From NCBI GenBank assembly GCA_934636905.1, contig CAKUBJ010000009.1, positions 1 through 52,907 on the forward strand: 52,907 bases of DNA. The letters are read 5' to 3'. Shown one piece after another: positions 42,032 to 51,688 of this stretch. This DNA comes from an uncultured Dysosmobacter sp. (lineage in GTDB: Bacteria; Bacillota; Clostridia; Oscillospirales; Oscillospiraceae). A model generated the notes under the pieces. It was given only the letters and a program-made list of their open reading frames with translations, was not told where the DNA came from and ran no database searches. The translations under genes were made by a program, and so were the position numbers. Every line of letters begins with the position of its first letter. The stretch's first letter is position 1.

Positions 42032-42256
42032 TCATCGGGCCGGTTCCGCCCAGTATTTTTTTACTTTCTTCAAATCGCTTTCCCGCAGCCATTCCTCAGA
42101 GAACCCACAGCAACAACAGACATACCGATCCACCGGCACACTGCTCAATCCCACAGCCACAAAATTCTGGGAGCTGTCGCCAAGGCACACCGTGCCGCCC
42201 GGAATCCGAAGCACATCCGTCCCGCCGCACTTTGGGCAGATACTTGTCTTTTTCAT
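42032..42256 (-). CDS. Small zinc-ribbon protein of unknown role
   Basis: 74 aa with two Cys pairs, CPKCGG near the N-terminus and a CCCCGF cluster near 50, and a basic C-terminus. No family recognised. It sits between rdgB and yhbY on the same strand; spacing suggests the same transcript. Confidence 0.75.
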   Translation of the reverse strand: MKKTSICPKCGGTDVLRIPGGTVCLGDSSQNFVAVGLSSVPVDRYVCCCCGFSEEWLRESDLKKVKKYWAEPAR

Positions 42257-42325
42257 ACAGCTTCTCCTCTCTGATCAGCCTGTTTTCAGAAGTTCCCGCG
42301 CGCCTTATCCCCACGCGCCGGGCTG

Positions 42326-42931
42326 TTATTTAATAGACGGATTTTCTTTCAAATAAGTTTCCAGTTTCCCGGTAAATTCCCGCAGAGCCTTGCCCCGATG
42401 GGAGATTTCCGCCTTTTCCTCCTGGGTCAGCTGTGCAAAGGTCTTTGCCTTGTCAGGCACGAAAAATACAGGGTCGTAGCCGAAGCCGTTGTCCCCCATG
42501 GGGGCAAAGGCGATGGTGCCGGGGGCCTGCCCCTCAGCGGTGAGGGTATCGCCGTTGGGGAAGGCGCAGGCGATGGCGCAGGTAAAATGCGCCGCCCGGG
42601 TGGTCTGCCCCCGAAGGTTTTGCAGCAGCAGGGTGTACCGCCCCTTGTCGTCCAGCCCCTCCCCGCCGTACCGGGCGGAGTACACGCCGGGGGCACCGTT
42701 AAGGGCGTCCACGCAGAGGCCGGAATCATCGGCTATGGCCGGCAGCTTTGCCAGTTGGCAGATGGCTTTTGCTTTCAGCATGGCGTTTTCCCCGAAGGTG
42801 GTGCCGGTTTCCTCCACGTCCACGGTGATACCCAGTTCTCTGGGGCTGACTACCTCCACGCCGAACCGGCTCAGAATGGCGCCCATTTCCCGGATTTTGT
42901 TGGGATTGTGGGTGGCAAGCACAAATTTCAT
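42326..42931 (-). CDS. rdgB: XTP/dITP pyrophosphatase
   Basis: 201 aa. The start at 42931 (MKFVLATHNPNKIREM) matches the Ham1/RdgB family exactly and has GGGAGG upstream; it overlaps the rph stop codon (TGATG). Motifs: SGLCVDALNGAPGVYSARY and FGYDPVFFVP. Removes inosine and xanthosine triphosphates from the nucleotide pool. The rph-rdgB pairing is common in Firmicutes. Confidence 0.95.
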   Translation of the reverse strand: MKFVLATHNPNKIREMGAILSRFGVEVVSPRELGITVDVEETGTTFGENAMLKAKAICQLAKLPAIADDSGLCVDALNGAPGVYSARYGGEGLDDKGRYTLLLQNLRGQTTRAAHFTCAIACAFPNGDTLTAEGQAPGTIAFAPMGDNGFGYDPVFFVPDKAKTFAQLTQEEKAEISHRGKALREFTGKLETYLKENPSIK

Positions 42932-43659
42932 CACAGCTTCCCTCCCAGTGCTTCCTTCTGGATTTTCAGCAGTTCCCGGTTGCCCTTGGCACACAGCCGC
43001 ACCAGTTCCTGCTGCTCATTCAGGGTGAAGGCACGACCCTCGCCGGTGCCCTGCAGTTCAATGATTTCCCCAAGTTCATTCATCACGCAGTTCAAATCTA
43101 CCTGCGCCCGGCTGTCCTCGCTGTACTGCAGATCCAGCATGGCCTCCTCGTCCACGATGCCGGCGGACACGCCGGTGACGAAGTGCCGGATGGGAGTAGA
43201 GCCAAGATACCCCTCCTCCACCAGCTTCCGGCAGGCCAGCGCCAGCGCCACAAAGCCGCCGGTGACGGAGGCGGTGCGGGTGCCGCCGTCACCCTGCAGA
43301 ACGTCGCAGTCGATGTTGATAGTGCGCTCCCCCAGCGCCTTCATATCCACGGCCGCCCGGAGGCTGCGCCCCACCAGCCGCTGGATTTCCGCGCTGCGGG
43401 GGCTGAGTTTCAGCTTGGCGATGTCCCGCTTGCTGCGCTCCCGGTTGGCCCGGGGCAGCATGGAATACTCCGCCGTGACCCAGCCCTGTCCCTCCGGCAC
43501 ATGGGGTGGGGTCTTGTCCTCAATGCTGGCGCAGCAGAGCACCTTGGTGTCCCCGCATTCAATCAGGCAGCTGCCCTCCGGGAACTTCACAAAATCCGTA
43601 GTAATCTGAATGGGGCGCAGCTGGTCATATGCCCGTCCGTCCTGTCTTGACATTTCCAT
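42931..43659 (-). CDS. rph: Ribonuclease PH
   Basis: 242 aa. MSRQDGRAYDQLRPIQI at the start, GWVTAEYSMLPRA and the phosphate-binding DCDVLQGDGGTRTASVTGG. Trims tRNA 3' ends phosphorolytically. Possible start two codons later at the internal Met. Coupled to rdgB by a stop-start overlap; ftsY lies 57 bp upstream. Confidence 0.95.
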   Translation of the reverse strand: MEMSRQDGRAYDQLRPIQITTDFVKFPEGSCLIECGDTKVLCCASIEDKTPPHVPEGQGWVTAEYSMLPRANRERSKRDIAKLKLSPRSAEIQRLVGRSLRAAVDMKALGERTINIDCDVLQGDGGTRTASVTGGFVALALACRKLVEEGYLGSTPIRHFVTGVSAGIVDEEAMLDLQYSEDSRAQVDLNCVMNELGEIIELQGTGEGRAFTLNEQQELVRLCAKGNRELLKIQKEALGGKL

Positions 43660-43716
43660 TCCTCATTTCTTTTCCGCAGCATTCCCGGCGGCAGGCATCT
43701 CCCTGCCGCGGGTTCC

Positions 43717-44589
43717 TCAGATAATGGCCTTCACATAGTCTTCCGCGTCAAAGGGCTTCAGGTCGTCGATGCCCTCTCCCACGCCGGCAAACTTCACAGG
43801 CACCCCCAGCTCCCGGGCAATGGCAATGACGATGCCGCCCTTGGCGGTGCCGTCCAGCTTGGTGAGGACAATGCCAGTGAGGCCGGCGGTTTCCTTGAAG
43901 GTGCGGGCCTGAATCAGCCCGTTCTGGCCGGTGGTGGCATCCAGCACCAGCAGGGTTTCCCGGTCGCAGCCGGGGCACTCCCGGCCAATGATTTTGGAGA
44001 GTTTGGCCAGTTCCGCCATAAGGTTGGCCTTGTTGTGGAGGCGGCCGGCGGTGTCGCACAGCACCACGTCCACGTTCCGGGCCTTGGCGGCCTGCAGGGC
44101 GTCAAACAGCACCGCGCCGGGGTCGGCGCCCTCGTACTGCCGGACAATCTCGCAGCCTGCCCGCTCCGCCCAGACCGACAGCTGGTCGGCGGCGGCAGCC
44201 CGGAAGGTATCGGCGGCGCACAGCAGCACCCGCTTGCCCTCTTTTTTCAGTCTGGCGGCAATTTTGCCGATGGAGGTGGTCTTGCCCACGCCGTTGACGC
44301 CGATGAAAATGCAGATGCTGGGCTTCGTGTCCAGCTTCAGGGAGGTATCCCCTACCTCCATTTCCGCCGTCAGGATTTCCCGCAGAGCCTCCCGCACCTC
44401 TTCCTGCCCCTGCAAATGCTCCTTGCGGACTTTGGTGCGCAGCCGCTCCACGGCATCCGTGGCGGCTTCCACCCCCAAATCCGCCATGATGAGGGTTTCC
44501 TCCAGTTCCTCAAAGAAAGCCTCATCCGCCTCGGTGAAGCCGGAGAAGAGGTTGCTGGTGATTTTTTTCAGCTTGTCAAAAAAGCCCAT
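43717..44589 (-). CDS. ftsY: Signal recognition particle receptor FtsY
   Basis: 290 aa. The start at 44589 (MGFFDKLKK) follows AAAGGAG. NG domain with GTPase motifs [28 protein letters not shown] and [10 protein letters not shown], ending in the family's [16 protein letters not shown]. It is a short form without the long acidic A domain, usual for Gram-positive bacteria. Docks SRP-ribosome complexes at the membrane. It lies downstream of smc, a conserved order. Confidence 0.96.
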   Translation of the reverse strand: MGFFDKLKKITSNLFSGFTEADEAFFEELEETLIMADLGVEAATDAVERLRTKVRKEHLQGQEEVREALREILTAEMEVGDTSLKLDTKPSICIFIGVNGVGKTTSIGKIAARLKKEGKRVLLCAADTFRAAAADQLSVWAERAGCEIVRQYEGADPGAVLFDALQAAKARNVDVVLCDTAGRLHNKANLMAELAKLSKIIGRECPGCDRETLLVLDATTGQNGLIQARTFKETAGLTGIVLTKLDGTAKGGIVIAIARELGVPVKFAGVGEGIDDLKPFDAEDYVKAII

Positions 44590-44940
44590 GGTACACTCCT
44601 TTTTTCTGCGGGAATCCCGCGCTGGATTGAATCCCCATTTTCTTTTCGTCCCGCCGAAAAGAAAACGGCCATTCATGGTCAAAAGAAAAGGTGCTGAATC
44701 CAAACCTGCACCCATGTGCAGGTTTGGGGATGCGGTTCTTAACGGTTCTGCTCAAAAAACTGCCTGATTCATCGCAGCGCGGGCGGAGTACGGCGGTATC
44801 GGCAATCCCCACGCCGCGGCGCAGTTTCCGCAAGTTTCGGGGTGCAGAGAGGACACTCCCTGCTTCTCTTTCCACTGCCGTTTATGCTCATTGGAAGAAG
44901 CTGGGTGCACGGGAGCCCTGTGCCGGCGGCATCACCATGC
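44590..44940. other. Gene-free gap between smc and ftsY
   Basis: 351 bp with no convincing gene. It contains small hairpins, CTTTTCG/CGAAAAG near 44642-44662 and AAACCTGCAC/GTGCAGGTTT (44703-44726). No clear promoter for ftsY was found, so ftsY may be read from upstream or from an unrecognised start. Confidence 0.5.
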
Positions 44941-47900
44941 TCACTGAATCTTCAGTTCCTTTGCCATGTCGTTGAGGTTGATGGTCAGCACCTTGCTGAC
45001 GCCTTGCTCCTGCATGGTGATGCCGTAAAGGACGTCGGCGGCTTCCATGGTGCCCCGGCGGTGGGTGATGACGATGAACTGCGTCTTATCCGCCAGCGTC
45101 CGCATATAGCGGGCGGTGCGAACCACGTTGACCTCGTCCAGCGCCGCCTCAATCTCGTCCATGATGCAGAAGGGGGTGGGATGCACCTTCAGAATGGCGA
45201 AATACAGGGCAATGGCCACAAAGGCCTTCTCCCCGCCGGAGAGCAGGGAGATGGTTTTCAGGGTCTTCCCCGGCGGCTGCGCCTTGATTTCGATGCCGCA
45301 GTCCAGAATGTGCTCCGGGTCTTCCAGTTCCAGCTTCGCCTGTCCGCCGCCGAACAGTTCCGTGAAGGTCTGCTGGAAACTCTCGCTGAGGAGCTGGAAC
45401 TGCTGGCCGAAAATCTCGGTCATCTGCTCCGTAATCTCCCGGATGATGCCGGTGAGTTCCCCTTTGGCCTTTTCCACGTCGCCGCGCTGGTCTGTCAGGT
45501 AGGTATAGCGGCCGTTAACCCGCTCAAACTCGTCGATGGCGCCTACATTGATGGTGCCGAGGCCGTTGATTTCCCGCTTCAGCTCCGCCACCCGGCGGGA
45601 GGCTTTGGGGACGCTTTCCAGTTCAATCCGCTGAGCCTGGGCGTCGGAGTGGCTCAGTTCATAGGTTTCCCACAGCTTATCAAGAATCTGCTTTTCCTCC
45701 ATGGCGGAGGTGGTCAGCTTCGTTTCCAACCTGCTGACCGCCCGCTCCTGGTTCAAAAGCGCCTCGTTCATCTCCTGCCCGGCGCGGCTCTTGGCGGTGC
45801 GTTCCGCCTCCAGTTCAATCTTCTCCCGGCTGATGGCCGCCAGACGCTCTGCAATGACGGCGCTCTGCGCCTTCAATCCCGCCTGTGCCGCCCGCCGGCG
45901 GGTGATTTCCTCCTGCGCCGCGTCAATCTGGCTGCGGTACTGCGCCAGCGCCGCCTCCTTCTGTGCCCGGTCGCCGGACAGTTCCGCCGCCAGCTGCCGA
46001 AGGTCGGCAGCGCGGTTCCGGGCACCCTCCCGGCTGGCGGCAAGGCCTGCCAGTTCGGCCTTATGGGTGCTGATGGTTTCGGACAGCTGCCCGGACTGCG
46101 CCAGCAGTTCGCTCTGGCCGGAGAGGATGTGCTCCGCCTCGGCGCGGCAGTCTGCCGCTTCCGCCTCCCGGTCTGCCACGGCCTGCTCCGCCGCCGCCGC
46201 TCTTGTCTCGTTGTCTTTAATTCGGCCGTCAATGGCCGTCAGTTCTCCGTCAAGGTTTTCCATGCTCTCCCGCAGATTGGAAAGCAGCATATCAAACTGG
46301 TTTTTCACGCCCTGCAGCCGGAGCACTTCGTCCTCCGCCGCCCGGCGCTGGGCCTCGGCGATGCTCAGTTCATACTGGGCGGCATCCAGTTCTCTTCTGG
46401 ATGCTTCCTCCGCCGCCTTTGCCTCTTCCAGCTGCCGGTGCATCTCCGCTGCCCGGCCGGTGAGCCGTTCCAGTTCCGCCGCCCGGCTCAGGACGCCGGC
46501 GCTGCGGCTGGTGGAGCCGCCGGTCATGGAGCCGCCCCGGTTGATGACCTGCCCGTCCAGGGTCACAATCCGGAAGGCGTTCCGGTATTTCCGGGCCATG
46601 GCAATGCCGCAGTCCAAATCCTCGGCAATCACCGTCCGCCCCAGCAGGCTGTGGAAAATATTGGTATACTTGGGGTCAAAGCGCACCAGCCGGGAGGCGA
46701 TGCCCACAAAGCCAAACTCGCTTTCCACGCCCCGCTCCCGCAGTTCCTCCCCCCGGATGGCGGTCAGCGGCAGGAAGGTGGCACGGCCGCCGTCCCGCTG
46801 CTTCAGGAAGGCAATGGCGCTTTTGGCGTCCTCCTCCCGGTCTACCACGATGTTCTGTAAACCGGCTCCCAGCGCAATCTCAATGGCAAGGGAGTATTTT
46901 CCGTCGGTCTTCATAAGGCCAGCCACGGGGCCGTGGATGCCCCGCAGGTTGTTCTGCGCCTGACAGACCAGCTTCACGGCCTTGTTGAAGCCCTCGTAGT
47001 CCTTTTCCATCTCCGTCAGCAGGCGGATGCGGTTATCCAGAGCGCCGGTGTCCATGGTGAGTTTCACCCGGCTGTCTGCGGCGGCGGCGGCTTTCTTCTT
47101 CCGCTCCTCCATCCGCAGGGTATGCCCGCTGATGATGTTGGCAGCGGCCTCCGCCTCCTCCTGTGCGTCCTCCAGTGCCCGGCGGTTGGCTTTGGCCTCC
47201 GCGCCCTTTTCCTCCAGCTGACGCTCCGCCGCTTCCCTGTCTGCGGCGGCGGCGGTGCGCCGTGCCCGCATTTGTTCCGTTTCCGCCCGGATGGCGGCAG
47301 CTTCTGCCCGGGCGTCTGCGGCGGCTGCTGCCGCCATGGCCTCCCTGCCCCGGAGGGCTTCCGCCTCTGCGGCGGCACTGCCTGCCTGCTTTGACGCCGC
47401 CTGCGCCTGCGCCAGCAGGGCGTCCAGCTTTTCCGTCAGTGCGGCGGCCTGCCGTTCCAGTTCCTCTGCCTGCGCCTCCTGCTCCGCCGCCTGGGCTTCA
47501 TAGCCCCCGGTGCGGTTTTCCGACTCCGCCAGGTCGCTTTCCGCCTGCCGGATGTTTTCCGTCAGGTGCCGGACCGTGCTCTCCAGCACCGCTGCGGCGG
47601 AGTCCTGCTCCGCCGTTTTCGCGTCCAGACCGGCGGCGGTGCTCCGCAGTGTCTCCGCCTCCACGTCCTTTTCCTGCATCCGCCGGCCGAACTGCTCGTT
47701 TTCCGCGAACAGCGCGTCCATCTTCGTCCGGGTTTCGTCCCGCTCCCGTTCCGCGTTCCGCAGGTCGGTTTCCAGTTTCCGGGCATTGGCCTTCAGAGTT
47801 TCCAGATTTTCCAGCCACAAAGAGATTTCCAGCAGCCGCATCTCGTCCCGGAGCACCAGATACTTCTTCGCCGTTTCCGCCTGTGCCCGCAGGGGTTCCA

Positions 47901-48507
47901 CCTGAAGTTCCAGTTCCGCAATCTTGTCGTTGATGCGCACCAGATTCTCCTCCGTGCGCTCCAGCTTCCGCTCCGCCTCTTCCTTCCGGTGGCGGAATTT
48001 GGAAATGCCGGCGGCCTCCTCGAAAATTTCCCGTCGGTCGGTGCTTCGGGTGGAGAGAATCTCGTCCACCCGGCCCTGTCCCACAATGGAGTAACCCTCC
48101 CGACCCATGCCGGTGTCCATGAACAGTTCCGTCACGTCCTTCAGCCGGACAGACTGGCGGTTGATGTAATACTCGCTTTCGCCGCTGCGGTAATACCGCC
48201 GGGTGACGGCCACCTCCGCCTCCTCCATGCTGGGGAAAATATGGCCGGTGTTATCCAGCACCAGCGTCACCTGAGCAAAGCCCACCGGTGCCCGCTTCGC
48301 CGTGCCGCCGAAGATGACGTCCTCCATCTTGCCGCCCCGGAGAGCCTTGCTGGACTGCTCACCCATGACCCAGCGGATAGCGTCGGAGATGTTGGACTTG
48401 CCGGAGCCGTTGGGCCCCACGATGGCGGTGATGTCCTCTCCGAAGTTCAGAACCGTCTTGTCCGGAAATGACTTGAAGCCCTGAATTTCAAGCGCTTTCA
48501 GGTACAC
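44941..48507 (-). CDS. smc: Chromosome segregation ATPase SMC
   Basis: 1188 aa, full length. N-terminal Walker A GPNGSGKSNISDAIRWVMGE, two long coiled-coil arms (about 165-500 and 670-1000), a hinge (about 510-640, with VAGLMKTDGKYSLAIE), and the C-terminal signature LLSGGEKAFVAIAL followed by Walker B FCIMDEIEAALDEVN. Loads on DNA with ScpAB and compacts the chromosome. No scp genes are in the window. Confidence 0.97.
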   Translation of the reverse strand: MYLKALEIQGFKSFPDKTVLNFGEDITAIVGPNGSGKSNISDAIRWVMGEQSSKALRGGKMEDVIFGGTAKRAPVGFAQVTLVLDNTGHIFPSMEEAEVAVTRRYYRSGESEYYINRQSVRLKDVTELFMDTGMGREGYSIVGQGRVDEILSTRSTDRREIFEEAAGISKFRHRKEEAERKLERTEENLVRINDKIAELELQVEPLRAQAETAKKYLVLRDEMRLLEISLWLENLETLKANARKLETDLRNAERERDETRTKMDALFAENEQFGRRMQEKDVEAETLRSTAAGLDAKTAEQDSAAAVLESTVRHLTENIRQAESDLAESENRTGGYEAQAAEQEAQAEELERQAAALTEKLDALLAQAQAASKQAGSAAAEAEALRGREAMAAAAAADARAEAAAIRAETEQMRARRTAAAADREAAERQLEEKGAEAKANRRALEDAQEEAEAAANIISGHTLRMEERKKKAAAAADSRVKLTMDTGALDNRIRLLTEMEKDYEGFNKAVKLVCQAQNNLRGIHGPVAGLMKTDGKYSLAIEIALGAGLQNIVVDREEDAKSAIAFLKQRDGGRATFLPLTAIRGEELRERGVESEFGFVGIASRLVRFDPKYTNIFHSLLGRTVIAEDLDCGIAMARKYRNAFRIVTLDGQVINRGGSMTGGSTSRSAGVLSRAAELERLTGRAAEMHRQLEEAKAAEEASRRELDAAQYELSIAEAQRRAAEDEVLRLQGVKNQFDMLLSNLRESMENLDGELTAIDGRIKDNETRAAAAEQAVADREAEAADCRAEAEHILSGQSELLAQSGQLSETISTHKAELAGLAASREGARNRAADLRQLAAELSGDRAQKEAALAQYRSQIDAAQEEITRRRAAQAGLKAQSAVIAERLAAISREKIELEAERTAKSRAGQEMNEALLNQERAVSRLETKLTTSAMEEKQILDKLWETYELSHSDAQAQRIELESVPKASRRVAELKREINGLGTINVGAIDEFERVNGRYTYLTDQRGDVEKAKGELTGIIREITEQMTEIFGQQFQLLSESFQQTFTELFGGGQAKLELEDPEHILDCGIEIKAQPPGKTLKTISLLSGGEKAFVAIALYFAILKVHPTPFCIMDEIEAALDEVNVVRTARYMRTLADKTQFIVITHRRGTMEAADVLYGITMQEQGVSKVLTINLNDMAKELKIQ

Positions 48508-48590
48508 AGTTTCACCTCTGTCTTTTTACATACTTTAACTAAGATACTATATCAGAAAAATGTCCTCATTTCAAGCGGTAACTCCGTGAA

Positions 48591-48620
48591 AAAGGCAGCC
48601 GCAGATGCGGCTGCCTTTTC
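48591..48620 (-). terminator. Terminator of the secreted repeat-protein gene
   Basis: AAAAGGCAGCCGCA pairs with TGCGGCTGCCTTTT. The stem core GCAGCCGCA/TGCGGCTGC is the same as in the tsf terminator at 9153-9182. Confidence 0.8.
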
Positions 48621-48663
48621 AGTATGAGATTTTGGGAATCCAACAGGGGAATCCTGCTCCGGC

Positions 48664-50757
48664 TTAACCCCAGACAAAATCGTCACCGCGGACGGTGATG
48701 GATTCTCCTCGATCCCAGGGGAAATCATCACCGGAAACCGTGATGCCGGATCCGATGGTTGTAATATTGACCGTCACGCTGGTGCACTTGCCGAATTCGG
48801 CAGAATCAGCACCATCGCCATAAGTGGTTGTGACGGTAGCAGGCACCGTGCCGGCCTTCTTCAATTCGTCCATGACCGCCCAGAACAGCTTGCTGTAGTC
48901 CAGCTTCTCGCCGTCGCTGCCTTCAAACGTATACGCCGCAGCAGACTTTCCATCGACATTGATAGTCACCGTGATGGGATCCACGATTACATAGTTGACA
49001 TAGATCTCTTCCGTGCCGGCGGTGATGACGCTCTTCAAATCGCGGCCGTCGCTGGTCTTGTCAACCGTGTAGGTCTTGCCGTTGACGGTGATATTCACCG
49101 CAGTAAAGGGCTGATTGCACAGATCCCAGGAATTGCGCATCACATATTCACTCTTTGCGGCGTCATACTTCAGAGACGGGCACTTGTTCCACTTGGGATA
49201 CTGGTGCATCAGCTGAACCGCAGCATCGGTAACAGCCTTGCCGCTGACCTTGCTGGTCACAGTCACATGGATGCGGTTGCGCAGGTTCACGCCGAAAGCC
49301 GGTGCCTTGGAAGTGACGGGTTCCTGCGTTCCCTTCTTGGCCGTGGCGGTAATGTTCAGCCTCTGATAGTCGGCGGAAATTCTTGCAACTTCAATGGTAT
49401 AAACGGTGGTCCTGCCGTCTTCGCTGACCTGCGTATCGGCCACCTTAAAAACATCGCCCAGCAGTTCTTTGCCGGCATTGTTGGTAATGGACAGCGTCAT
49501 GTCAGCAGAGGTGTTGGCAGCAGCAGTCACAGTGAAGGTATCCTTCAGGAAGAGAAGCTTGCCCTCTTTAATGCCGGACTTTACGGTCACATTGGTCAGG
49601 GCTTCTTCCCACCGGGCGGTATAGGTGGCGTTTGCGGTTACGGTTTCTGCAACCTCAGGCTCCCAGCCGAGGAATACATACCCCTCCCGGGACGGCGTGC
49701 CATCAAAAGCGGGCGTAGCCTCACCGTTCCCGACGGTATAGGTCTGATCAGAAAACGCCGCGCCGTTCACGCCGTCGGTGTAGGTAACGGTGTACTCCGC
49801 CGCAGCGGGAGCCGCATGGGTGATGCCAATATAAACGGGTGCTTCGCTGCTGGGGAAATGCCGCCACTTGGACAACTCGGCATTGTAGTACCACGTTGCG
49901 GTTTCCGTCTCAGACTGGCCGTCTTTCAGATAGTGCGTGCCGTACTCATCGCCCAGCAGGTCGTTGTATGCGCCAAGATACTTGGCAGCATCCAGCGTCA
50001 TGACGCAGACCCAGGGATAGGTGGCCTTGCTCAGCACGGAGCCATCATTGGCGGTTACTTCGCCCAGTGTGTACGCGTCGTCCACGTCGGTGATGTAATC
50101 AAACCAGGCATGATGATCATAGTCGTCGCACCACATATATACCGCGCCCTTGGAACTGCTGGTGCTGTTTACATAGTTGCGGAAGCGTTCAATGTCGCTC
50201 TTAGTAGGCTGAGCGGGCTTGGCAGCAGGATCGGGATCCCCCACGACGTTGACGGTGAAGGCGGCTGTCTCCTTGTACCAGGTCGTTCCGCCGATTACGC
50301 CGGTCTGATTGAAGTTATAGTAGTAGGTCAGCGTAACGTCCACGGAGCCTTCTGCCAGAGCGGTGTAGTTGAACTGCAGGCAGGTAGCGCCGGTATATTC
50401 GCTGCCATCCCAGGCGTCGAGGCTGAAGGAAAGATCCCCGATGATGCCGTCTTTAGACAGCTGGACGCTTCCCTCTGCGGGAACACGGTACATTCTGGGA
50501 TTCATGATGGTGTTTCCGGTTCCTGCGATGGGAAGACGCTGGAAGCTGCCGGCTTCGCCTACTGCCTTCTGCGCATCATCGTAGGCAGGGGCAAGCCCGG
50601 ACTGAGCGGAACCCGGCGTGCCGAATGCAAGCGTTACCTGGTTTCTGGCGGCTGTCCCCAGAGTCACTTCCGAATCAGCTGCCAGTACCGCAGTAGACAG
50701 GGAAAATACCATGGCCAGTGACAGCAGCAGGGACAGGAGTTTTGCTGACTTCTTCAT
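48664..50757 (-). CDS. Secreted repeat-containing surface protein
   Basis: 697 aa. Signal peptide (MKKSAKLLSLLLSLAMVFSL, cleavage near VLAA). A Listeria-Bacteroides/InlB-type beta repeat lies near 330-395 (YTVTYTDGVNGAAFSDQTY and GYVFLGWEPE). A second half contains Ig-like segments. It has no LPXTG or choline-binding motif; the end repeats the pattern GDDFPWDRGESITVRGDDFVWG in part. Likely exported and held at the surface by non-covalent contacts, or released. Own promoter and terminator. Ligand unknown. Confidence 0.75.
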   Translation of the reverse strand: MKKSAKLLSLLLSLAMVFSLSTAVLAADSEVTLGTAARNQVTLAFGTPGSAQSGLAPAYDDAQKAVGEAGSFQRLPIAGTGNTIMNPRMYRVPAEGSVQLSKDGIIGDLSFSLDAWDGSEYTGATCLQFNYTALAEGSVDVTLTYYYNFNQTGVIGGTTWYKETAAFTVNVVGDPDPAAKPAQPTKSDIERFRNYVNSTSSSKGAVYMWCDDYDHHAWFDYITDVDDAYTLGEVTANDGSVLSKATYPWVCVMTLDAAKYLGAYNDLLGDEYGTHYLKDGQSETETATWYYNAELSKWRHFPSSEAPVYIGITHAAPAAAEYTVTYTDGVNGAAFSDQTYTVGNGEATPAFDGTPSREGYVFLGWEPEVAETVTANATYTARWEEALTNVTVKSGIKEGKLLFLKDTFTVTAAANTSADMTLSITNNAGKELLGDVFKVADTQVSEDGRTTVYTIEVARISADYQRLNITATAKKGTQEPVTSKAPAFGVNLRNRIHVTVTSKVSGKAVTDAAVQLMHQYPKWNKCPSLKYDAAKSEYVMRNSWDLCNQPFTAVNITVNGKTYTVDKTSDGRDLKSVITAGTEEIYVNYVIVDPITVTINVDGKSAAAYTFEGSDGEKLDYSKLFWAVMDELKKAGTVPATVTTTYGDGADSAEFGKCTSVTVNITTIGSGITVSGDDFPWDRGESITVRGDDFVWG

Positions 50758-50902
50758 GTTTCATGCTTCCTTTCAAAATATAAGATGCCTCTCCTGCAAC
50801 CCTGCTGCCCTGCGGTGATTGACAGGAGAAATGCATCGTGCCGCAGCCGCAATCCGTAAACGGAATTGCTTCCGCCACACACTGTACTTACTTGCGGTGA
50901 AT

Positions 50903-50931
50903 ATTATATCGTGCTGCTTTTGGAAATGCAA
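50903..50931 (-). promoter_or_regulatory. Promoter of the surface-protein gene
   Basis: On the minus strand TTGCAT (50931-50926), 17-bp spacer, perfect TATAAT (50908-50903), about 145 bp upstream of the start. The rest of the 349-bp gap 50758-51106 holds no gene; a small tandem repeat GGAGCCATCC occurs near 51050-51072. Confidence 0.75.
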
Positions 50932-51106
50932 GACTGCATTGGGAAAAATTACAGTATATCCCGTATTTTTTGCACAAATCATTCGTAAAGAATTTGCCGT
51001 CCCGCGGATCTGTTTTCACTTACGCCGCAGGGCAGGCAACACAGCCGCCGGAGCCATCCGGAGCCATCCGGAGTCAAGCAGCATGAGAAATCCGACCAGT
51101 CGGCTG

Positions 51107-51688
51107 TCAGAACCGGAAAGTTTCTCTGCCCCGTCTGGACACGGCGGCCAGCAGTCCCATGGCAGGCGGCAGCAGCCACAGGCTCCCGCCGGTGCGCCAC
51201 GCCAGCCAGACCGCACCTGCCGCCGCAGCCAGCGCCGCGCATCCCCCCACCCACCGGCAGCCCCACTCCGCCGCAGACGGCCCGGCTATCCATGCCAGCA
51301 GCAGGTACAGCGCCCGGCCTCCGTCCAGCGGCCGGATCGGCAGCAGGTTAAAGATGCAGAGCACCGCGTTGGCGCCGGCTGCCGCAGAACAGCCCAGCCG
51401 CCCCAGAATCACCGCCGCCAGCAGATTGGCCAGCGGCCCCGCCAGTGATGCCGCCAGTTCCTGTCCGTAACTCATGGCGCCGCCGGTTTCCAGCACGGCC
51501 CCCAGCACACCGATCCGCAGCCGCCGGATCCGTGCACCGAAGCGGCGAAGAAGCAGGATGTGCCCGGCTTCATGGATGACCGCCCCCCACAGCACCAGCA
51601 GCACCGTCTTCCAGCCGCAGCCGGCGGCAAACCAGCCCACCAGCAGAAAAAAGCCGCCGGAGACGGTGCACTCAGGCGGTTTCCACAT
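51107..51688 (-). CDS. spoIVFB: SpoIVFB-like site-2 (M50) membrane protease
   Basis: 193 aa, mainly hydrophobic, about five or six helices. Zinc motif HEAGH (about residue 39-43) and the third-ligand motif PLDGGRAL near 117-124. SpoIVFB in Bacillus cleaves pro-sigma-K in the mother cell. It overlaps the upstream M23 gene by 17 bp, matching the spoIVFA-spoIVFB arrangement. It is shorter than Bacillus SpoIVFB (288 aa), lacking the C-terminal CBS domain. The pairing and motifs support the call; the substrate is inferred. Confidence 0.75.
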   Translation of the reverse strand: MWKPPECTVSGGFFLLVGWFAAGCGWKTVLLVLWGAVIHEAGHILLLRRFGARIRRLRIGVLGAVLETGGAMSYGQELAASLAGPLANLLAAVILGRLGCSAAAGANAVLCIFNLLPIRPLDGGRALYLLLAWIAGPSAAEWGCRWVGGCAALAAAAGAVWLAWRTGGSLWLLPPAMGLLAAVSRRGRETFRF